Assembly (NCBI RefSeq): GCF_900101435.1
Contig: NZ_FMZH01000002.1
Location: 62,001 to 126,000, forward strand
Origin: Pedobacter soli
Lineage (GTDB): Bacteria; Bacteroidota; Bacteroidia; Sphingobacteriales; Sphingobacteriaceae
Length of the DNA stretch: 64,000 nt
Direction of reading: 5' to 3'
In this document: positions 34,110 through 42,352 of the stretch, in pieces
Numbering within the stretch: position 1 is the first letter of the stretch
How the letters are laid out: every line of letters starts with the position of its first letter
Translations under genes and position numbers: made by a program
Notes under the pieces: model-generated
What the model was told of the DNA's origin: nothing
What the model saw: only the letters and a program-made list of their open reading frames with translations
Databases searched by the model: none

Positions 34110-35363
34110 TTAATCTTCGTATTTCTTGAAAATCACAGAAGCGTTATGACCACCAAAGCCGAATGTATTACTTAAAGCCGCTCTAACGGTACGTTTTTGC
34201 GCTTTGTTAAAAGTAAAATTCAATTTAGGGTCAAATGCAGGATCATCTGTAAAGTGATTAATTGTTGGAGGAACAATATCATTTTTAACAGCAAGAATAG
34301 CGGCAATTGCTTCAACAGCTCCGGCAGCTCCTAAAAGGTGGCCAGTCATTGATTTGGTCGAGCTGATGTTTAAACGGTAAGCATCTTCGCCAAATAATGT
34401 ACCAATGGCTTTGGTTTCGCTAATATCACCAAGCGGTGTAGAAGTACCATGAACATTGATATAGTCTATATCGGCAGGTGTTAAGCCGGCATCTTTTAGT
34501 GCATTTGTCATTACCATTCTGGCACCTAAACCTTCAGGATGTGGTGCAGTGATGTGATTAGCATCAGCACTCATTCCACCGCCTACAAGTTCTGCATAAA
34601 TTTTTGCACCCCTTGCTTTAGCGTGTTCAAGTTCTTCTAAAATAATGGTTCCTGCACCTTCGCCAGCTACGAAGCCATCGCGGTCTTTATCAAAAGGACG
34701 TGATGCGGTTGCCGGATCTTCGTTACGGGTTGATAATGCATGCATGGCGTTAAAACCACCCATACCTGCTTCGTTAATGATTGCTTCAGAACCTCCACTG
34801 ATAATTACATCGGCCATACCCAGGCGGATATAGTTAAATGCATCAATCATGGCGTTGGTAGAAGAAGCACATGCCGAAACAGTTGCAAAATTCGGTCCAC
34901 GTAAACCGTATTTGATAGAGATATGCCCTGGAGCAATATCAATAATCATTTTAGGAATAAAAAATGGATTGTATCTAGGCGTACCATCACCTTTGGCAAA
35001 ATTTGAAATTTCATCCAAAAATGTTTTCAATCCACCTATGCCCGCACCCCAGATAACGCCGATTCGGTTGGTATCTAATTTTTCGAAATCGAAACCTCCA
35101 TCCTTCACAGCCTCATCTGTAGCCACAAGGGCATATTGTACAAACGGATCTAGCTTGCGGGCCTCTTTTTTCTCCAAAAAGTCTTCTGGATTGAAATTTT
35201 TAACCTCACATGCGAATTTAGTCTTGAACTTTTCAGTGTCAAAACCCTTAATAGGAGCAGCGCCACTCACCCCGTTAGTCAATCCTTCCCAAAAATCAGG
35301 AACATTATTGCCTATAGGAGTGAGCGCACCCAACCCTGTTACTACTACTCTTTTTAATTCCAT
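34110..35363 (-). CDS. fabF: 3-oxoacyl-[acyl-carrier-protein] synthase II
   Basis: 417 aa, the elongating condensing enzyme of fatty acid synthesis. The catalytic triad is visible: Cys165 in TVSACASSTNAM, His305 in NVHGTSTPLGD and His342 in SMTGHLLGAAG. Also RRVVVTGLGALTPIG-type N-terminus and the GFGGHNASVIF end. It lies 21 bp behind acpP, its substrate carrier. Confidence 0.98.
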   Translation of the reverse strand: MELKRVVVTGLGALTPIGNNVPDFWEGLTNGVSGAAPIKGFDTEKFKTKFACEVKNFNPEDFLEKKEARKLDPFVQYALVATDEAVKDGGFDFEKLDTNRIGVIWGAGIGGLKTFLDEISNFAKGDGTPRYNPFFIPKMIIDIAPGHISIKYGLRGPNFATVSACASSTNAMIDAFNYIRLGMADVIISGGSEAIINEAGMGGFNAMHALSTRNEDPATASRPFDKDRDGFVAGEGAGTIILEELEHAKARGAKIYAELVGGGMSADANHITAPHPEGLGARMVMTNALKDAGLTPADIDYINVHGTSTPLGDISETKAIGTLFGEDAYRLNISSTKSMTGHLLGAAGAVEAIAAILAVKNDIVPPTINHFTDDPAFDPKLNFTFNKAQKRTVRAALSNTFGFGGHNASVIFKKYED

Positions 35364-35384
35364 TTATACTGAAAAAGCGTAATT

Positions 35385-35621
35385 CTATTTAACGTTTTTT
35401 TCCAAATAAGCGATTGCTTGACCAACAGTACCGATGGTTTCAGCCTGATCATCAGGAATAGCTACATTGAATTCTTTTTCAAATTCCATAATCAACTCTA
35501 CGGTATCTAAAGAATCTGCACCTAAATCGTTGGTGAATGAAGCCTCTGGCGTAACTTCGCTTTCGTCAACACCTAGTTTTTCTACGATAATAGCCTTAAC
35601 TCTTGAAGCAATATCAGACAT
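35385..35621 (-). CDS. acpP: Acyl carrier protein
   Basis: 78 aa, typical ACP. The phosphopantetheine site is Ser37 in [20 protein letters not shown]; the chain is acidic throughout. First gene of acpP-fabF-rnc, with a well-formed promoter upstream. Divergent from the IPExxxVDY-pyk pair. Confidence 0.98.
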   Translation of the reverse strand: MSDIASRVKAIIVEKLGVDESEVTPEASFTNDLGADSLDTVELIMEFEKEFNVAIPDDQAETIGTVGQAIAYLEKNVK

Positions 35622-35654
35622 AATTTTATAATTTAATGGTTAAATAATTCTGTG

Positions 35655-35685
35655 CAAAGAAAAATAAATTCTTACAATTTTCAAA
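35655..35685 (-). promoter_or_regulatory. Promoter of acpP-fabF-rnc
   Basis: TTTG at 35682-35685, a 19-bp spacer, and TTTCTTTG at 35655-35662 (one mismatch to TAnnTTTG). Leader about 30 nt. Confidence 0.75.
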
Positions 35686-35703
35686 TGTTTTTATTTCGAT
35701 ACG

Positions 35704-35711
35704 TAATTTTG
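35704..35711 (+). promoter_or_regulatory. Putative -7 box for the IPExxxVDY gene
   Basis: TAATTTTG matches TAnnTTTG; a TTTC lies 21 bp upstream instead of TTTG. It would give a leader of about 60 nt before the TTG start. Confidence 0.45.
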
Positions 35712-35779
35712 GTACCTCAATAACACAGCGAATATAGAATTAGTTTTTTAATTTCGTTCTGTAAATTAATTATTTCGCT

Positions 35780-36199
35780 TTGAATAGAACATACCTAAAA
35801 CTTACCTTAGACCTTGATTTTATACTAATTGCGATTACTGCACCCCTAAAAGACTATGTGCTTTGCCACAAAATTAATACCCGTTTAAACACACAATTTG
35901 AAAAGATAGAAGACCACGAAATTTTTTTTAATATTGACGAACCGGCCTGGTGTTTCTCTAAATATTACTTTTTTGTAGAGCAAGGCGAGGTAGAATATTA
36001 TCTGATCAGCAACAGAAGTAGCGATGGTTTTTTAATTCCGGAGATGAACAAGGTCGATTTCTTCATCATTATTAAAGAATTTATAGATAAGGAAGATTTG
36101 GATTATCTGTTAAATGGATTAAATAAACTGCCTGATATACAGGTGGCTGCAAAGATAGATCCGACTAAGTTAAAGAGTAAGGAGAATTTGGTAATATAA
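35780..36199 (+). CDS. IPExxxVDY family protein
   Basis: 139 aa, a small family restricted to Bacteroidota and named for a motif seen here as IPEMNKVDF (the last Tyr is Phe). No function is established. The start codon appears to be TTG at 35780: an in-frame stop at 35762 and the absence of any upstream ATG leave little choice, and the alternatives further in would cut off conserved sequence. It precedes pyk by 149 bp, an adjacency that is typical of the family. Confidence 0.82.
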   Translation: MNRTYLKLTLDLDFILIAITAPLKDYVLCHKINTRLNTQFEKIEDHEIFFNIDEPAWCFSKYYFFVEQGEVEYYLISNRSSDGFLIPEMNKVDFFIIIKEFIDKEDLDYLLNGLNKLPDIQVAAKIDPTKLKSKENLVI

Positions 36200-36228
36200 A
36201 AATTATATACTTGGTGTATAAAATACAC

Positions 36229-36329
36229 TATATTTGACGGTTACAAACAAAGAACAAAGAAACAAAATATATAAAATTTAATGCGGTTTGTCTATTTTAG
36301 ATAAACAATTGCGTTTTCTAAAACCGCAT
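36229..36329 (+). promoter_or_regulatory. pyk -7 box and structured leader
   Basis: TATATTTG at 36229-36236 is a perfect -7 box. Downstream, two mutually exclusive hairpins can form: ATGCGGTTT (36281-36289) with AAACCGCAT (36321-36329), or 36286-36294 with 36298-36306. There is no T tract. Confidence 0.45.
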
Positions 36330-36348
36330 CCTAAAATCAATTAATTAA

Positions 36349-37779
36349 ATGAAACCTTTTCATTCGAGAACCAAAATTGTAGCCACACTAGGGCCTGCAT
36401 CGGCAAAACCAGATGTATTATATAGTATGTTTAACGCAGGTTTAGATGTTTGCCGTCTAAACTTTTCGCACGGATCGCAGGCCGATCATCAGGCGGTTTT
36501 GGATACCATCCGCGATTTAAACAAAAAATACGATTATAATGTAGGTATCCTTGCCGATTTACAGGGGCCTAAAATCCGTATTGGCTTGGTAAAAGAAGGT
36601 GGTATTAACCTCATCAACGGTAAAACAACCGTAATTACCACCAACGAATGTATTGGTAATGAAGAAAGAATTTATATCACTTACCAAAACTTCCCTCAGG
36701 ATGTACAGGCTGGCGAGATTATCCTTTTGGATGATGGAAAGCTTCAAATGAAAGTTTTATCTACCAACCTGAAAGATGAAGTTGTATGCGAGATTGTTCA
36801 CGGTGGTATTTTAACTTCAAGAAAAGGCGTAAACCTGCCAAATACTAAAGTTTCTATTCCTTCTTTAACACCAGAAGACCGTGAGAACCTTGATTTTGTA
36901 TTGGATAACGATGTAGAGTGGGTTGGTTTATCTTTTGTGCGTAAAGCTGAAGATATTATCGAATTGAAAAAAATAATTGCCGAGCGTGGTAAATCTGCGC
37001 GTGTAATTGCCAAAATTGAAAAACCTGAAGCAATCGCAAATATCGATGAGATTATTGCAGCAACTGATGGTATTATGGTTGCCCGTGGCGATTTGGGTGT
37101 TGAGTGTCCGATGGAAGAAGTGCCATTATTACAGAAAATGATTGTTGCCAAATGTAGAGCAGCTTCTAAACCTGTAATTGTTGCTACACAGATGTTAGAG
37201 AGTATGATTACTACGCCTCGCCCTACACGTGCTGAGGTGAATGACGTTGCCAACTCTGTGTTAGATGGTGCCGATGCGGTAATGTTAAGTGGTGAAACAT
37301 CTGTAGGTGAGTTTCCATTGATCGTTATTGAAACGATGCAAAAAATTATCCAGAACATTGAAGAGAACAATTATCCTTTCAATCCTGATAAATTTTTAAA
37401 ACCGAAATCAGAGTCTTTCTTAAGTGATGCAATTTGCGATTCGGCTTGTTTCTTAGCTAAACAAACCAATGCAGTAGGTATTGTTTCGATGACTTTAAGC
37501 GGTTATACTGCTTTCGAAATTTCGAGCCACCGCCCTGAAGCATTAACCTTTATTTTTACCAGCAACCGTGCTTTATTAAATGCGGTAAGCTTACTTTGGG
37601 GTGTAAGAGGTTTCTACTACGATAAGTGGGAAAGTACCGATAACACTATCATTGAGGTGAACGAATTCTTAAAAAGCAAAAAACTGGTTAAACAAGGAGA
37701 TATTATTATCAATACTGCAGCTATTCCAATCGAAGCTAAAGGTAAAACCAATATGTTAAAAATCACTGTTATAGACTAA
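36349..37779 (+). CDS. pyk: Pyruvate kinase
   Basis: 476 aa. RTKIVATLGPASAKPDVLYSMFNAGLDVCRLNFSHG at the N-terminus, ILADLQGPKIRIG, the catalytic lysine segment VIAKIEKPEAIANIDEIIAATDGIMVARGDLGVE and the metal-binding MLSGETSVGEFPL. The last step of glycolysis, PEP plus ADP to pyruvate plus ATP. Own -7 box and leader, and a terminator 20 bp after the stop. Confidence 0.98.
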   Translation: MKPFHSRTKIVATLGPASAKPDVLYSMFNAGLDVCRLNFSHGSQADHQAVLDTIRDLNKKYDYNVGILADLQGPKIRIGLVKEGGINLINGKTTVITTNECIGNEERIYITYQNFPQDVQAGEIILLDDGKLQMKVLSTNLKDEVVCEIVHGGILTSRKGVNLPNTKVSIPSLTPEDRENLDFVLDNDVEWVGLSFVRKAEDIIELKKIIAERGKSARVIAKIEKPEAIANIDEIIAATDGIMVARGDLGVECPMEEVPLLQKMIVAKCRAASKPVIVATQMLESMITTPRPTRAEVNDVANSVLDGADAVMLSGETSVGEFPLIVIETMQKIIQNIEENNYPFNPDKFLKPKSESFLSDAICDSACFLAKQTNAVGIVSMTLSGYTAFEISSHRPEALTFIFTSNRALLNAVSLLWGVRGFYYDKWESTDNTIIEVNEFLKSKKLVKQGDIIINTAAIPIEAKGKTNMLKITVID

Positions 37780-37798
37780 TAGCGATTAATCTATTTAG

Positions 37799-37832
37799 AA
37801 ATGCTCCCGATTTATTCCGGGAGCATTTTTTT
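37799..37832 (+). terminator. Intrinsic terminator of pyk
   Basis: AAATGCTCCCG and CGGGAGCATTT pair around an 8-nt loop, followed by a run of T. Confidence 0.9.
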
Positions 37833-37865
37833 TACCAATAAAAAATATATTTTTGCAGCCTTACC

Positions 37866-37952
37866 GGAGAGGTGTCTGAGTGGTCGAAAGAGCAAGCCTG
37901 GAAAGTTTGTATACTGGCAACGGTATCGAGGGTTCGAATCCCTCTCTCTCCG
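37866..37952 (+). tRNA. tRNA-Ser (anticodon GGA)
   Basis: Cloverleaf read by eye: acceptor GGAGAGG with TCTCTCC (one G:T), D arm, anticodon stem CAAGC/GTTTG with loop CTGGAAA giving anticodon GGA (codons UCC/UCU), a long variable arm as expected for Ser, T stem GAGGG/CCCTC with loop TTCGAAT, discriminator G. CCA is not encoded. A terminator hairpin follows directly. Confidence 0.96.
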
Positions 37953-37961
37953 CGAAATATT

Positions 37962-37988
37962 AAAAGCGCTGATTTTCAGCGCTTTTTT
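37962..37988 (+). terminator. Terminator of the tRNA-Ser gene
   Basis: AAAAGCGCTGA and TCAGCGCTTTT with a 3-nt loop, then T residues. Confidence 0.88.
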
Positions 37989-38032
37989 TATTGTGATTGT
38001 CAAGGGGAATCTAACATTACTCTCTTGCCCGG

Positions 38033-38905
38033 TTATTGTAAAAAAGCATCTAAATACTCAAATATTATTTTGGTCTGTTTCATCAGGCTCACATGTGTTT
38101 GATTGGGAACAATGGCCAGGTGCGATTTGGGCATTGGTTGCATATCTGCTGCAACGCCACCTCCCAACAATTTATATGTTTTTGCCAGTTCAATTTTATC
38201 CATACCATCATTGTCGCCTGATATGATTAACACGGGAGCAGTGATTTTCGCAATATTTTCATCGCCCAAATTAAATGGCTCGCCAGCTGAGGCAATCATT
38301 TGCTCCACAAACTTTGTCCACTTTGTTTTATCTGGTGCTACAGCATTGTAGGCCACTTGCATAGGCGAATTTGCTAAAAATTCTGGTTTCATTATTTTAA
38401 ATACATTGCTTACTTCAGGCACCCAGCCTTCAGTTTTGTAGGCAGCAGAAATGATAACTAATTTTCTCAACCGTTTAGGACTTTGTATTGCAAACTGATA
38501 GGCAATCTGGCCACCAAAACTGTATCCAGCTACATCAGCACTGTCAATTTTTAGGTAATTCATCACTTGCTCCACGTCGCTGGCTAAAGTTGCCCTTGAT
38601 AACTTCCGATCTGAATAGGGCGTGTGCCCATGTCCTTGCAATTCTAAGGCTATTACCTTTCTTGTTTTTGCCAGTTCAGGTATCAATTGTGCCCAATTCA
38701 TTTCGATGGTATAATAAGCACCATGCAGTAAAACAATTGGTTTACCCTCGCCGTATACTTCGTAATAAACTTTGGTGCCATTAGCAGTTGCATAGCCGCT
38801 GCTGGTGGGTTTAATTTGTTGCGCATTGGATTTAGCTGCAGCCATAATAATTGCAATTAGGAGGAATAATTTAATAAGATTTCCTGGTTTTAGTCTGTTT
38901 TTCAT
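38033..38905 (-). CDS. Exported alpha/beta hydrolase
   Basis: 290 aa. Signal peptide in the first 29 residues (KLFLLIAIIMAAAKSNAQ). Then GKPIVLLHGAYYTIEMNWAQLIPELAKTRKVIALELQGHGHTPYS, with oxyanion HG and GHGHT, VAGYSFGGQIAY with the nucleophile Ser in GYSFGG, APVLIISGDNDGMD with the acid, and the final His in NQTHVSLM. Esterase or peptidase of unknown substrate. Stands alone, opposite to pyk and the tRNA. Confidence 0.88.
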   Translation of the reverse strand: MKNRLKPGNLIKLFLLIAIIMAAAKSNAQQIKPTSSGYATANGTKVYYEVYGEGKPIVLLHGAYYTIEMNWAQLIPELAKTRKVIALELQGHGHTPYSDRKLSRATLASDVEQVMNYLKIDSADVAGYSFGGQIAYQFAIQSPKRLRKLVIISAAYKTEGWVPEVSNVFKIMKPEFLANSPMQVAYNAVAPDKTKWTKFVEQMIASAGEPFNLGDENIAKITAPVLIISGDNDGMDKIELAKTYKLLGGGVAADMQPMPKSHLAIVPNQTHVSLMKQTKIIFEYLDAFLQ

Positions 38906-39161
38906 AAAAGTTGCAGGTTTAGTTTGATTGTTAATGATAATATAAAGTTCAGCAACATTTGATGATTATAGGTGGTGCAAAAAGGACAATTTAGGGGCGG
39001 ATTCCGACAAATAATTTTATGTAGATCGTTGGTTTTGTACTGAAAAAAACAATGCTACCGGTATCAAATTTCCTATCCATAAAGCAAAAATGCTTTTCAT
39101 ATTTCTTATATTAGGTTAATGCAAGTGTGAATAGATTTGATCACAACATAATATTAAAGAG

Positions 39162-39905
39162 GTGGATTATTTGAAAAGAATTATTGGTGAAATTGAAGCG
39201 CACGACGTTGAAGGTATTATCGAATGCTTGAGTAACGGCGTTAATCCGAATGATCTTTACAATAATGTTCCGCTTATTTATGAGTTGACGAGCGAATACG
39301 GCAGAACTTCCAGATTTAAAGATTGTGTAAAAGCATTTGTAGATCAGGGCCTAAATTTCGATGATGAGGCCTTGCTAGCCGTTTTGCTTGATGAACAGGC
39401 CAGGCTAGCAGATTGCTTGATGGATAATCCGGCAATTATTAATCGGAAATATACCTTGCGTTGTGCTTTTACGCCATTATTCGAGGTAACTTTATTGCAC
39501 ATATGTGCTGAATTTAATCAGGTTGCGTGCGCGAAACTTTTAATTGAAAGCGGAGCCGACATCAATGCTAAAGCTGGTGTAGATGATTTTGGTTTTGGAG
39601 GTCAAACGCCAATATTTCATACAGTAAATCAGCACCGGGCTTATGGCTTGGAGGTAGCACATTTGCTACTGGAGCGTTCATGTAACCTCTCATTAACAAT
39701 TAAGGGATTAATTTGGGGCAAAGGTTACGAATGGGAAACTTTTATTCCGGCGGTAAATCCCTTAAGTTATGCCATGATGGGATTGCTGCCTCAGTTTCAA
39801 AGGACCGAGCAGGATACCTATAAAATTATTTCGCTTTTATTTCATGCCCGGTACGGGATTAGTTACGAGCCAAAGAATATTCCAAACCGTTACTTAAGCT
39901 CATAA
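39162..39905 (+). CDS. Ankyrin-repeat protein
   Basis: 247 aa with a GTG start at 39162; no in-frame ATG is available upstream. Two ankyrin-like repeats are readable: VTLLHICAEFNQVACAKLLIESGADINAKA near 107-136 and GQTPIFHTVNQHRAYGLEVAHLLLERSCNLSL near 146-177; weaker ones precede (EGIIECLSNGVNPND). No signal peptide. Protein-protein interaction role; partner unknown. The GC-poor upstream 256 bp hold nothing clear. Confidence 0.78.
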   Translation: MDYLKRIIGEIEAHDVEGIIECLSNGVNPNDLYNNVPLIYELTSEYGRTSRFKDCVKAFVDQGLNFDDEALLAVLLDEQARLADCLMDNPAIINRKYTLRCAFTPLFEVTLLHICAEFNQVACAKLLIESGADINAKAGVDDFGFGGQTPIFHTVNQHRAYGLEVAHLLLERSCNLSLTIKGLIWGKGYEWETFIPAVNPLSYAMMGLLPQFQRTEQDTYKIISLLFHARYGISYEPKNIPNRYLSS

Positions 39906-39911
39906 TCAATT

Positions 39912-40625
39912 TTAATGCGATTTATCGGCTTTGCCCGAAGCCTTCGTTTTTGCATATTCCTTCAGGCAGCTATCAAGTGGTAAACCCTTTTGGTAAATAC
40001 AATCGCAAAATATAGCGCAGCCTTTAGGGTTTTTACCTCCGGCACTTTGATTTTTGCATTCTGCCATAGAATTGCCGGGTCTTATTTCGTACAGAAATTG
40101 ATTGCTGAGTACCACAGCGGCAATGGCAGCAATCACGAATCCTGCAAAGGCGAAGGGGAACTTTTTACTCAAAGGGGCTTTAGGTAAACCCGCCGACCAT
40201 ACAATCGCTTTTAAACGCTTATAATCCCAAAACAACAAGTAAAGATCAGCCAGTACCATCAGGGTAACAATCCGTGTACCTTCAAACCGGGTGGCATAGG
40301 TTAAAACACAAATATTAATAATTACCGGGAAGTAGGCCAAAGCACCAACAAAAGCCGTTCGTGGAATGAGCAGGAGCAAAGCTATACAGAGCTGAGCAAT
40401 GCCGATAAAGGTATAATAATAGCCTGTGAGATGAAGCGCATCAAAATAATGGCCCAATGGGTTATTGGGAGGCAGTGCGGTAAATCTTTCACCCATAATT
40501 TTCACAATGCCTGACGGAATAAAACTAGCCGCGAGCGCTACACGGCAAAAAACAGTAAAAATGCGAAACCAGATATTGTAACGGGCTTCTTCCTGAAATT
40601 GCTGTAGTTGAACGAGTAGTTTCAT
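39912..40625 (-). CDS. DoxX-like membrane protein with Cys-rich tail
   Basis: 237 aa. Four hydrophobic segments (AALAASFIPSGIVKIMG region, YYYTFIGIAQLCIALLLLIP, AFVGALAYFPVIINICVLTY, TRIVTLMVLADLYLLFW) in the DoxX/SURF4-like arrangement, then a fifth helix FAFAGFVIAAIAAVVLSNQFLYEI. The tail after it holds five cysteines (ECKNQSAGGKNPKGCAIFCDC plus SC near the end), unusual for DoxX and suggesting metal or disulfide chemistry. Own strong promoter. Confidence 0.7.
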   Translation of the reverse strand: MKLLVQLQQFQEEARYNIWFRIFTVFCRVALAASFIPSGIVKIMGERFTALPPNNPLGHYFDALHLTGYYYTFIGIAQLCIALLLLIPRTAFVGALAYFPVIINICVLTYATRFEGTRIVTLMVLADLYLLFWDYKRLKAIVWSAGLPKAPLSKKFPFAFAGFVIAAIAAVVLSNQFLYEIRPGNSMAECKNQSAGGKNPKGCAIFCDCIYQKGLPLDSCLKEYAKTKASGKADKSH

Positions 40626-40656
40626 GATTTGGTGTATTTAAAAGTGCTTTGTAATT

Positions 40657-40687
40657 CAAAGTTAATAAAGTGAATGATAATACCAAA
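40657..40687 (-). promoter_or_regulatory. Promoter of the DoxX-like gene
   Basis: TTTG at 40684-40687, a 19-bp spacer and TAACTTTG at 40657-40664: a full consensus match. Leader about 30 nt. Confidence 0.82.
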
Positions 40688-40719
40688 TTTACTGTCGCTA
40701 AACCATCGTCGGCCACTAG

Positions 40720-40777
40720 AAAAACAGGCTATACAAAGCGCAGATTTTAATACTTTCTTCAGCGCTTTGTATAGCCT
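40720..40777 (-). terminator. Terminator of the YceI-to-nitronate-monooxygenase operon
   Basis: A 16-bp perfect stem (40726-40741 with 40762-40777, AGGCTATACAAAGCGC) with a 20-nt loop, followed on the minus strand by GTTTTTC. It lies 24 bp after the last gene's stop. Confidence 0.8.
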
Positions 40778-40800
40778 TTATATGTTTGGTGCTAATGTTA

Positions 40801-41886
40801 TTATCCCGTTTTAAGGTTTTCGAAATAAGCAGTGGTTTCTGTTACCAATGCTTCCATCAGTATTTTAGCTTCTCTGTGTTTTAAAATTGGCGCTATTTGC
40901 CCGCTCCAGAACATTACCATATCCCATTTTTGCTGTTCAATGGCTGCTTTTCGCAAAGGCGAAATAAAAGTTGTTTGTAAAGGAAAGGGTAAAAAACCAG
41001 CCTCATTGCCGGTTTGTTCGCTGGCTATGCGGGTGGTAATACCTCGACCCAAGCGCCCGGTAAATGCGCGCGATAATTTGGTATATCTTGCCGCATCTGA
41101 GAAAAGCATTTCTTTGTGGATGGGTAGCGCATTCGATTCATTACAGGCCAGGAAAGCCGTGCCAATCTGTGCCGCATCGGCACCCAGGGTAAGTGCAGCA
41201 GCAATCCCTTTACCAGTGGCTATGCCGCCGGCAGCGATCACAGGTATTTTTACTTTTTCTTTAATGAGCTGTAAAAGTACAAAGGTTCCGGTAATCGAAT
41301 TTTCTGACCTGTCTAAAAAAGAAGGCCGGTGACCACCAGCTTCGAAACCGGAAGCAATAATCATATCTACGCCTGTATCGGCTAAAAATATTGCTTCATC
41401 TAAAGTAGTTGCCGCTCCAACGGTAATAATTCCACGTTTTTTGCACTCCTCCAGCACATCGGCCGGTAGGGCACCAAACATAAAACTAAATACTTTGGGT
41501 TTGAGATCAAGCACTACCTGAAGCTGGTTTTCGAAACGAGAGCTAAAAGGAGCTGGTTTTGGTGGAAGTGGTATATTCAACTCATCAAAATAAGGCTTAA
41601 ACAGCGCACTCGTTTTTTCAAATTGCTGGTCTGTATCAGTTTCTGCGAGATCATTATCCGATACCCACAGGTTGAGGTTGTATGGTTTGTTGGTAGCGGC
41701 TGATATTTGCTGGTGTACCGCGACTATTTCATTGGGGTTTAAGGTGTAGGCCCCATATCCGCCCAATCCACCTGCATTTGATACGGCTGCCACCAACTCC
41801 ACTGATGAGAGATTGCCTCCAAAAGGTCCCTGCAATATCGGGTATTGAATACCCAACAACTGGCTAACTTTGTTCTCGTACCACAT
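40801..41886 (-). CDS. Nitronate monooxygenase-like flavoprotein
   Basis: 361 aa TIM-barrel FMN enzyme. Starts LGIQYPILQGPFGGNLSSVELVAAVSNAGGLGGYGAY, then VDMIIASGFEAGGHRPSF with the family's catalytic-region His, and IPVIAAGGIATGKGIAAALTLGADAAQIGTAFLAC, the phosphate-binding signature. Related enzymes oxidise alkyl nitronates; some members are enoyl reductases. Last gene of the operon beginning with YceI, 12 bp after the NTF2-like gene. Confidence 0.88.
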   Translation of the reverse strand: MWYENKVSQLLGIQYPILQGPFGGNLSSVELVAAVSNAGGLGGYGAYTLNPNEIVAVHQQISAATNKPYNLNLWVSDNDLAETDTDQQFEKTSALFKPYFDELNIPLPPKPAPFSSRFENQLQVVLDLKPKVFSFMFGALPADVLEECKKRGIITVGAATTLDEAIFLADTGVDMIIASGFEAGGHRPSFLDRSENSITGTFVLLQLIKEKVKIPVIAAGGIATGKGIAAALTLGADAAQIGTAFLACNESNALPIHKEMLFSDAARYTKLSRAFTGRLGRGITTRIASEQTGNEAGFLPFPLQTTFISPLRKAAIEQQKWDMVMFWSGQIAPILKHREAKILMEALVTETTAYFENLKTG

Positions 41887-41898
41887 CGTGTTTTACTT

Positions 41899-42351
41899 TT
41901 ATTCAGCTATATCGCTGAGCATTTTGTTAACAATAAACCATTTGCCGTTTATCTGGTGAAATGATAATAAATCGACATAAACAAATTCGTACATCTGCAC
42001 CTGCGCTTTGGCTATAGCGATAGAATTAATCACATCTATCGAAATAATGCTTCCCTTAAAAGGTTTACCGCTATCTTTTGGGCTTTGCCGGTTAGCAACG
42101 CCATCAAGGTACACTGCCAGTGTTTTGGCATAGGGTTGCCCTTTTATATCCCCATAAAGATACGTATCCGGGTGAAAAATTTGTTTAAGCCGGCTAATAT
42201 CACCTTCATAAATGCCTTTAAAATAATAATCTTCAAGTGCCTGTGTAATGGCCATCTTGCTTTGCTGGTTATTTTCCATTTTTTCTGTCTGTTGTGCTTT
42301 CAAGCTTAACGATATGCAAAACAAGAAAGCCATTAAAATAAAACCTCTCAA
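41899..42351 (-). CDS. NTF2-like protein with signal peptide (putative lumazine-binding/SnoaL type)
   Basis: 150 aa with TTG at 42351 (MRGFILMAFLFCISLSLKAQ, a good signal peptide with positive n-region) or 144 aa from ATG 42333. The domain ITQALEDYYFKGIYEGDISRLKQIFHPDTYLYGDIKGQPY, followed by FVYVDLLSFHQINGKWFIVNKML, is the NTF2-like fold of putative lumazine-binding proteins. The activity is unknown. One base separates it from the SDR gene, so it is cotranscribed. Confidence 0.78.
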   Translation of the reverse strand: MRGFILMAFLFCISLSLKAQQTEKMENNQQSKMAITQALEDYYFKGIYEGDISRLKQIFHPDTYLYGDIKGQPYAKTLAVYLDGVANRQSPKDSGKPFKGSIISIDVINSIAIAKAQVQMYEFVYVDLLSFHQINGKWFIVNKMLSDIAE

Positions 42352-42352
42352 T

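Noticed and set aside
34849..35382. 177-codon open frame antisense to fabF
   Set aside because: fabF on the other strand is complete with its catalytic residues; no domain in the antisense frame.
36798..37370. 190-codon open frame antisense to pyk
   Set aside because: Ser/Ile-rich shadow of the pyruvate kinase gene.
37801..38226. Open frames across the tRNA-Ser region
   Set aside because: They run through a terminator, the tRNA and another terminator; a functional RNA explains the sequence.
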